Assembly (NCBI GenBank): GCA_028712365.1
Contig: JAQTQE010000001.1
Span: 52,516-105,570 of the forward strand
From: a bacterium
GTDB lineage: Bacteria > CAYTYR01 > UBA6262
DNA length: 53,055 nt
Direction of reading: 5' to 3'
Below the pieces are notes generated by a model. The model saw nothing but the letters and a program-made list of their open reading frames with translations. It searched no databases and was not told the DNA's origin. This document shows positions 47,979 through 53,055 of this stretch, in pieces (position 1 is the stretch's first letter; the number at the start of each line of letters is the position of its first letter). The translations under genes and the position numbers were made by a program.

Positions 47979-48155
47979 AGTTGCTAGTAAGAACGAAAAG
48001 CAATAGTAATTGGGTGAAGGTTGTAGAAGTAGGTATAGAAGTAAGTCTGAAGTTTGTGGTTTAGAGACCAACATCCATAGACCTCAGACTAAACCTACCT
48101 CCAAAACTTACACCTACTCACTATTACTCGTATTGACTGGCAACTCGCACACTGT
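47979..48155. repeat. Repeat family D, copy 2, interrupted by a family A copy
   Basis: Left arm agttgctagtaagaacgaaaagcaatagtaat, right arm actattactcgtattgactggcaact (inverted), with a family A repeat between them. Confidence 0.7.
48010..48117 (+). repeat. Repeat family A, copy 8, nested in family D
   Basis: tgggtgaaggttgtagaagtaggtatagaagtaagtctgaag...catagacctcagactaaacctacctccaaaacttacaccta. Confidence 0.85.
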
Positions 48156-48178
48156 AGTTGATTTGACTGGAGAAAAAA

Positions 48179-48814
48179 ATGATCCGTGATATCAAAGCAA
48201 TATTCGAAAGAGACCCGGCAGCCAGGAGCGTCTTGGAAGTCGTGCTGACCTATTCCGGCCTGCACGCGCTTTGGTTTTACCGGCTATCGCGTTTTTTTCT
48301 GAAGATGCGGTTGTTGTTGCTGGCGCGATTTTCCTCCCAATTTGGCCGGTTTTTTACCGGTATAGAAATACATCCCGGTGCCAAGATCGGTAATAATTTT
48401 TTTATCGACCATGGTATGGGAGTGGTCATCGGTGAAACTACTGAAATCGGGGATAATGTAACGCTTTATCAAGGGGTAACCTTGGGAGGAACCGGCAAAG
48501 AAAAAGGAAAACGTCATCCGACGATCGGCAATAATGTGGTGGTTGGCGCTGGAGCTAAAATACTAGGTAATATCAGGATCGGTAATAACGTAAAGATCGG
48601 TGCGAATGCCGTTATCTTGAAGTCTGTTCCTGATGATTCTACAGTAGTAGGAGTTCCCGGTGAGGTAGTGCGCATTAAAGGATTTAATCCTTTGGAATTG
48701 GTACAGACTGCTGATCTCCCGGATCCAGTGATGGATAAACTTGAAGAAATGCAGAAAGAGATGGAAGAATTCCGCAAACAGTGCCAGCGCTGGCGGAAAG
48801 AATGTGAGAAATAG
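48179..48814 (+). CDS. cysE: Serine O-acetyltransferase
   Basis: [64 protein letters not shown]. Confidence 0.95.
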   Translation: MIRDIKAIFERDPAARSVLEVVLTYSGLHALWFYRLSRFFLKMRLLLLARFSSQFGRFFTGIEIHPGAKIGNNFFIDHGMGVVIGETTEIGDNVTLYQGVTLGGTGKEKGKRHPTIGNNVVVGAGAKILGNIRIGNNVKIGANAVILKSVPDDSTVVGVPGEVVRIKGFNPLELVQTADLPDPVMDKLEEMQKEMEEFRKQCQRWRKECEK

Positions 48815-48816
48815 AG

Positions 48817-48860
48817 TTACAGATTACGCGGATTTAAAAAGAAGATTACGCCGATTAAAA
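48817..48860. repeat. Repeat family C, copy 2
   Basis: ttacagattacgcggatttaaaaagaagattacgccgattaaaa. Confidence 0.65.
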
Positions 48861-48876
48861 TACTAGAAAGGCAAAA

Positions 48877-50319
48877 TTGAGCTTATATATTTATAATACT
48901 CTTACCCAGCAGAAAGAAGAATTCAAGCCACTTAAAAACAAAGTGGTTAACATGTACGTTTGCGGTGTTACTCCGTATGATGAGGTTCATTTGGGGCATG
49001 CCCGCTGCTATGTGGCTTTTGATGTTGTTCGGCGCTATCTGGAATATAAAGGTTATACTGTTAACTATGTCCAGAATTTTACTGATATAGATGACAAGAT
49101 AATTAAACGTGCCCAGGAAAAGAATGTCCCGCCGTTGGAGCTGGCCCAAAAGAATATTGACGCTTATTTTCAGGATATTAATGCTCTTAATATAAAGCCT
49201 GCCCTGAAATATCCCCGGGTCACTGAGTATATACCTGATATCGTGAAGATCGTGGAAAAATTGGTTAACAGCGGTCATGCCTATGTTGTTGATGGTGATG
49301 TTTATTTCCGGGTAGCATCTTTTCCCGGTTATGGGAAGCTGTCTAAACGGGAATTGGACCAGCTTAAATCAGGAGCCAGGGTGGACGTTGATGAACGTAA
49401 GGAGTCCCCGCTGGATTTCGCTCTATGGAAAAAGGAAAAACCAGGCGAGCCTTCCTGGCCTTCACCCTGGGGCAATGGACGGCCTGGCTGGCACATAGAA
49501 TGTTCTGCTATGAGCCTGGGAGAATTAAAAATAGATACTTTGGATATACATGGCGGCGGACAGGACCTCATTTTCCCGCATCATGAAAATGAGATCGCCC
49601 AATCTGAAGCAGCCACCGGTAAACCTTTTGCCAAATACTGGCTGCATAACGGATTTGTAACCATTAACAAGGAAAAAATGTCCAAATCGTTGGGTAATTT
49701 CTTTACCTTGAAAGAAATTTATAAGAAGTATGATCCCCAGGTAGTCAGGTTGCTATTGATCTCCCAGCATTATCGCAGCCCGATAGATTTTAGTGAGAGT
49801 AAGCTAGAGGAAATGAGCCGGGCCCAGGAAAGATTCACTACCGTGTTAAATAATATGCGGGAAGCGGTTGACCGCATGAGCGCGGCTATGAATATTAATG
49901 AAAAAAGAAATCCGCCGGCATTAATTGCTGAAGCTGAAGCTAAATTTGAAAAAGCCATGGATGATGATTTTAATACATCAGAAGCGCTGGCTGTTCTCTA
50001 TGAACTAGTCACGGCAACTAATATTGCCCTGGAAAAGACTGACCTGGACCTGCTGGAAGTCAGTTACCTGGCCAGGACAATGATAAAGTTGGGGAAAGTC
50101 CTGGGATTATTTCCTACCGGAGGGGTGCAGCCTGTTAAAGCAGATGTGCTTAAAGGCAAAGATATCAATAAGACTGAGATCGAAAGCCTGATAACTCAAA
50201 GAGAAGAAGCCCGTCGCAATAAGCAATGGTCTGAATCAGACCGGATTCGCGATATATTAACAGCCAAGGGTATAGTGATAGAAGATACGGCTCATGGTAC
50301 CCGCTGGAAAGTGAAGTAG
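48877..50319 (+). CDS. cysS: Cysteinyl-tRNA synthetase (TTG start)
   Basis: MYVCGVTPYDEVHLGHARCYVAFD, HIECSAMS, KMSKSLGNFF. Confidence 0.97.
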   Translation: MSLYIYNTLTQQKEEFKPLKNKVVNMYVCGVTPYDEVHLGHARCYVAFDVVRRYLEYKGYTVNYVQNFTDIDDKIIKRAQEKNVPPLELAQKNIDAYFQDINALNIKPALKYPRVTEYIPDIVKIVEKLVNSGHAYVVDGDVYFRVASFPGYGKLSKRELDQLKSGARVDVDERKESPLDFALWKKEKPGEPSWPSPWGNGRPGWHIECSAMSLGELKIDTLDIHGGGQDLIFPHHENEIAQSEAATGKPFAKYWLHNGFVTINKEKMSKSLGNFFTLKEIYKKYDPQVVRLLLISQHYRSPIDFSESKLEEMSRAQERFTTVLNNMREAVDRMSAAMNINEKRNPPALIAEAEAKFEKAMDDDFNTSEALAVLYELVTATNIALEKTDLDLLEVSYLARTMIKLGKVLGLFPTGGVQPVKADVLKGKDINKTEIESLITQREEARRNKQWSESDRIRDILTAKGIVIEDTAHGTRWKVK

Positions 50320-50323
50320 TCCT

Positions 50324-51058
50324 GTGGCAGGTATTATTTTTGGCCGGCAACCGGTACTGGAAGTACTAAAAAGCAAGCATTCTATTAATAAGGTATATAT
50401 TGCCCAGGGTTTAAAAGGTAGTATCATTGATACTATTTTCCGTTTAGCCCGGGAAGCTAAAATAGTAGTACAGTTCATTGATAAAAAAAGGCTGGACCAG
50501 ATAACTGACAGGGCCAACCATCAGGGAGTGGCGGCCCAGGTAGCCAGTGTCGCGTATGTTGAGTTGGACCAGATTTTAGATAGCCTGGAGAACAAGAAAG
50601 ACGCATTACTAGTACTCCTGGACCGGGTCACTGACCCGCATAACCTGGGAGCTATTGTCCGGTCTGCCCACCAACTGGGAGCAGACGCGATCATCATACC
50701 CAAACGAGATGCCTGCGGGATCAATGAGACTGTAGCAAAAGTAAGCGCCGGGGCGATAGAATATTTACCAGTCATACAGGCGAATAACCTGGTGCAGGTG
50801 ATAGAGAAGTGCAAAATCAGGGGATTCTGGGTAGCAGGCGCTGAAGCTAACGGGAAAAAGTGCTTTGAACAAGATTTAACAGGCAAACTGGTATTGGCTT
50901 TAGGCAGTGAAGGATATGGGCTGCAGAAATTGATCCTGGAGAAATGTGATTTTATAGTCTCCATACCGCAAACAGGGAAACTGGACAGCTTGAACGTAAG
51001 TTGCGCGGCCAGTGTTTTATTGTATGAAATAAGCAGACAAAGATTACAAAAAAGTTGA
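50324..51058 (+). CDS. rlmB: 23S rRNA 2'-O-methyltransferase, TrmH/SpoU family (RlmB)
   Basis: IIFGRQPVLEVLKS, LLDRVTDPHNLGAIVRSAHQLGADAIIIPKR, LALGSEGYGL, SLNVSCAASVLLYE. Confidence 0.95.
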   Translation: MAGIIFGRQPVLEVLKSKHSINKVYIAQGLKGSIIDTIFRLAREAKIVVQFIDKKRLDQITDRANHQGVAAQVASVAYVELDQILDSLENKKDALLVLLDRVTDPHNLGAIVRSAHQLGADAIIIPKRDACGINETVAKVSAGAIEYLPVIQANNLVQVIEKCKIRGFWVAGAEANGKKCFEQDLTGKLVLALGSEGYGLQKLILEKCDFIVSIPQTGKLDSLNVSCAASVLLYEISRQRLQKS

Positions 51059-51083
51059 CAACTTCACGGTTTTAGTGTATTAA
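51055..51083 (+). promoter_or_regulatory. Sigma70-like promoter of the tRNA cluster
   Basis: TTGACA - 17 nt - TATTAA; the rlmB stop TGA lies inside TTGACA. Confidence 0.75.
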
Positions 51084-51100
51084 TATTAAGTTTGTTATCT

Positions 51101-51173
51101 GCCACCGTAACTCAGTTGGTAGAGTAGCTGATTTGTAATCAGCCTGTCGGGGGTTCAAATCCCTCCGGTGGCT
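51101..51173 (+). tRNA. tRNA-Thr (anticodon TGT)
   Basis: GCCACCG/CGGTGGC acceptor, GCTGA-TTTGTAA-TCAGC anticodon arm. Confidence 0.95.
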
Positions 51174-51180
51174 TTTTTAA

Positions 51181-51295
51181 AGGCAGTAAGGACAAGAAGC
51201 AGTAAGTACGAAAAGCAGTTACCAGTAAGAACAAAAAGCAGTTAACTGAGTTTCGTTCTGACTGGCAACTGTATTTTATTTGACTGGCAACTCAA
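51181..51295. repeat. Repeat family D, copy 3, between two tRNA genes
   Basis: agtaagtacgaaaagcagttaccagtaagaacaaaaagcagttaact...cgttctgactggcaact...gactggcaact. Confidence 0.7.
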
Positions 51296-51298
51296 TAT

Positions 51299-51383
51299 GG
51301 ACAGGTGGCCGAGCGGTTAATGGTAACGGGCTGTAAACCCGTCGAGCGCAAGCTCTTCGTAGGTTCGAATCCTACCCTGTCCA
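51299..51383 (+). tRNA. tRNA-Tyr (anticodon GTA)
   Basis: GGACAGG/CCTGTCC acceptor, ACGGG-CTGTAAA-CCCGT anticodon arm, long variable arm. Confidence 0.95.
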
Positions 51384-51390
51384 CTTTAAA

Positions 51391-51435
51391 ACGATTCCGC
51401 GGATTAAGAACGCGGATTACACGGATTAGAGATTA
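51391..51435. repeat. Repeat family C, copy 3
   Basis: acgattccgcggattaagaacgcggattacacggattagagatta. Confidence 0.65.
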
Positions 51436-51520
51436 TTTAGTAAAATACTTTGTGTGCGGAAAACTTTGAAAACATGTAGCCTGGAAAGGGTGACAGTGAG
51501 GGTTGCCCATCTCTTGGAGA

Positions 51521-51640
51521 TTTAGGAAACACCCCAAGGGGTAACAGTGAGGCCGAAGCTCTAGATTTTACGGAGTAAAATCGCCGGCCGAACGCAATAG
51601 GGGCGGGAGCCCCTTTGAGCGGGGTTTGGGGTGTTTACAC
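51521..51640 (+). repeat. 120-bp structured GC-rich element, copy 1, abutting the tRNA-Gly 5' end
   Basis: Matches 51975-52094 with one difference (gctctag vs gctttag); AAACACCCCAA/TTGGGGTGTTT terminal inverted repeats and three internal stems. Confidence 0.95.
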
Positions 51641-51714
51641 GCGGGTGTAGCTCAATGGTAGAGTTCTAGCCTTCCAAGCTAGCCATGTGGGTTCGATTCC
51701 CATCACCCGCTCCA
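51641..51714 (+). tRNA. tRNA-Gly (anticodon TCC), CCA encoded
   Basis: GCGGGTG/CACCCGC acceptor, CTAGC-CTTCCAA-GCTAG anticodon arm, TCCA end. Confidence 0.95.
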
Positions 51715-51863
51715 AAGAACTATATAAGGTGAAGGAATTCCGCCTAAAAGACTGGCGGATAAACTCCGCCAAATAAGCGCGACCGCAGGGAGTCCGCCGA
51801 GTTTTAGTGGCGGAAAACTGGCCGGCGACGAAGGAAGGCCGCGCATACGGCCTGGGTGAGGAG
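51715..51863 (+). other. 149-bp structured insert bounded by tRNA-Gly and a 20-bp copy of its 3' end
   Basis: Contains CCGCC/GGCGG stems, an H-type pseudoknot-like tCCGCCgAGTTTTagtGGCGGaAAACT, and AGGCCGcgcataCGGCCT. Confidence 0.7.
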
Positions 51864-51883
51864 GATTCCCATCACCCGCTCCA
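51864..51883 (+). repeat. 20-bp exact duplication of the tRNA-Gly 3' end (att-like)
   Basis: gattcccatcacccgctcca identical to 51695-51714. Confidence 0.95.
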
Positions 51884-51974
51884 TATATAATATAACTAAA
51901 GTTGATAATTGACACGCTATACATATAATGATAACATATATATGTACCTTGTAGTCGGAGAATATTGACAAGTG

Positions 51975-52094
51975 TTTAGGAAACACCCCAAGGGGTAACA
52001 GTGAGGCCGAAGCTTTAGATTTTACGGAGTAAAATCGCCGGCCGAACGCAATAGGGGCGGGAGCCCCTTTGAGCGGGGTTTGGGGTGTTTACAC
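51975..52094 (+). repeat. 120-bp structured GC-rich element, copy 2, abutting the tRNA-Thr(GGT) 5' end
   Basis: See copy 1 at 51521-51640. Confidence 0.95.
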
Positions 52095-52167
52095 GCTGGG
52101 ATAGCTCAGTTGGTAGAGCACGTCATTGGTAATGACGAGGTCACCGGTTCAATCCCGGTTCCCAGCT
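52095..52167 (+). tRNA. tRNA-Thr (anticodon GGT)
   Basis: GCTGGGA/TCCCAGC acceptor, CGTCA-TTGGTAA-TGACG anticodon arm. Confidence 0.95.
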
Positions 52168-52218
52168 TTTTAAAAATAACTGAAGTTAAGATATGAGTTG
52201 AATTGACGGGAGAAAATT

Positions 52219-52584
52219 ATGGAAGAGCGTAGAAAGTTCGTCCGCCTGGATACAACAGTAAGGATACGTTATAAAGTATTAATACCGACAGAGGATCACA
52301 ATGATACGAATTCAAGGGATCTCAGTTCCGGTGGAGTCAAAATAGAAGTCAAAGAACCGATTAAACCCAGTACCGTGCTTTGGCTGGAGATAAATTTACC
52401 AAGCGAAACTGATCCGCTGGAGGCCAAGGGTGAAGTTATCTGGCAGGAAAAGATCGCTGCCACGGAGAACAACCGGTATGAAATGGGCATCAAGTTTTTA
52501 GAAATGGACTTGAACGACCGGAACCGGTTAAGCAAATATTTATTCAGTCTATTACACAGTAAATTTGAGCAAAAATCAAATTAG
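52219..52584 (+). CDS. PilZ-domain (c-di-GMP-binding) protein
   Basis: [20 protein letters not shown] ... [16 protein letters not shown] (RxxxR and DxSxxG). Confidence 0.88.
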   Translation: MEERRKFVRLDTTVRIRYKVLIPTEDHNDTNSRDLSSGGVKIEVKEPIKPSTVLWLEINLPSETDPLEAKGEVIWQEKIAATENNRYEMGIKFLEMDLNDRNRLSKYLFSLLHSKFEQKSN

Positions 52585-52595
52585 GAGGCACTTGT

Positions 52596-53055
52596 ATGGC
52601 GAAGGCGAAATTTAATCGGACCAAGCCGCATGTAAACATAGGGACGATCGGTCACGTGGATCACGGCAAGACGACTCTGACGGCGGCGATCACGTCGACG
52701 TTGGCGAAGATCGGTAAAGCGCAGGCCAAAGGGGTCTTTGACATTGATAACGCGCCGGAAGAGAAAGCGCGGGGAGTCACCATTAATATAGCGCATGTGG
52801 AATACGAGAGCGACAAGCGTCACTACGCGCACGTTGACTGTCCCGGCCACGCGGACTTCATCAAGAACATGATCACGGGAGCCGCCCAGATGGACGGGGC
52901 GATCCTGGTAGTGAGCGCGGCCGACGGCCCGATGCCGCAGACGCGGGAACACATATTGCTGGCCCGGCAGGTAGGCGTGCCGGCGATGGTAGTATTCCTG
53001 AACAAATGCGACATGGTAGACGACAAAGAGTTGATCGATCTGGTAGAGATGGAAG
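52596..53055 (+). CDS. tuf: Elongation factor Tu (3' truncated by window)
   Basis: [33 protein letters not shown]...[49 protein letters not shown]. Confidence 0.98.
   Translation, partial: MAKAKFNRTKPHVNIGTIGHVDHGKTTLTAAITSTLAKIGKAQAKGVFDIDNAPEEKARGVTINIAHVEYESDKRHYAHVDCPGHADFIKNMITGAAQMDGAILVVSAADGPMPQTREHILLARQVGVPAMVVFLNKCDMVDDKELIDLVEME

Noticed and set aside
51521-52094. Naming the 120-bp elements as HEARO/omega-RNA or a known riboswitch
   Set aside because: Multibranched fold and GC-rich stems are suggestive only; no neighbouring IscB/TnpB ORF and no way to run a covariance search here
51521-52094. Assembly artefact explaining the 120-bp direct repeats
   Set aside because: Cannot be excluded, but the two copies differ by one base and are followed by different tRNA genes, which argues for real duplication
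256-53026. Numerous minus-strand and overlapping ORFs in the six-frame track (e.g. 29609..30628 -, 41794..42744 -, 43075..43842 -)
   Set aside because: They lie antisense to clearly recognised genes, show low-complexity or Ser/Arg/Pro-rich composition and no family motifs; best explained as shadow ORFs
1-53055. CRISPR array
   Set aside because: No regularly spaced short direct repeats with unique spacers; repeat families here are dispersed and palindromic
1-53055. Prophage, transposase or integrase genes
   Set aside because: No ORF with recognisable transposase, integrase, terminase or capsid motifs, despite repeat and att-like signals

Overview
This 53 kb window is a bacterial chromosomal segment in which every supported protein gene is on the + strand. 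A Gram-negative, Omnitrophota-like bacterium is my inference only, from LolB-like and MCE/Mla genes plus gene order. From left to right: (i) the 3' end of a pilin/GspG-like gene with a strong terminator. (ii) A glycan or glycosylation block at about 0.2-15.7 kb: three YfhO-like paralogs, an epimerase, a methyltransferase, a minimal split transketolase, two GT2 enzymes and GT-C-like membrane proteins. (iii) A type IV pilus/T2SS-like block at 15.7-21.5 kb: FimT-, PilV- and PilW-like minor pilins, a PilX-like anchor fused to a PQQ/BamB-like beta-propeller, a PilM-PilN (GspL-like) fusion, and PilO. (iv) A TPR-LolB-ispE-spoVG-tRNAGln-glmU(N)-prs-GGDEF-rplY-pth segment. (v) A Ca2+-type P-ATPase and a membrane pyrophosphatase. 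(vi) rpsF-ssb-rpsR-DUF2232-rplI-dnaB-alr. (vii) mlaE-mlaF-mlaD, where MlaD has a beta-rich C-terminal half. (viii) radA-PIN/TRAM-ispD-ispF-cysE-cysS-rlmB, a tRNA cluster, a PilZ gene and the start of tuf. The main non-genic signals are: an 8-copy, single-orientation ~100-bp intergenic palindromic repeat family placed at or just after stop codons; at least three other dispersed repeat families, one with the first family nested inside it; and a tRNA cluster with two near-identical 120-bp structured repeats abutting tRNA 5' ends plus a 20-bp att-like duplication of the tRNA-Gly 3' end. The best candidates for something new are the PilX-propeller protein in its glycosylation/pilus context, the MCE protein with a putative outer-membrane barrel, and the tRNA-cluster elements.
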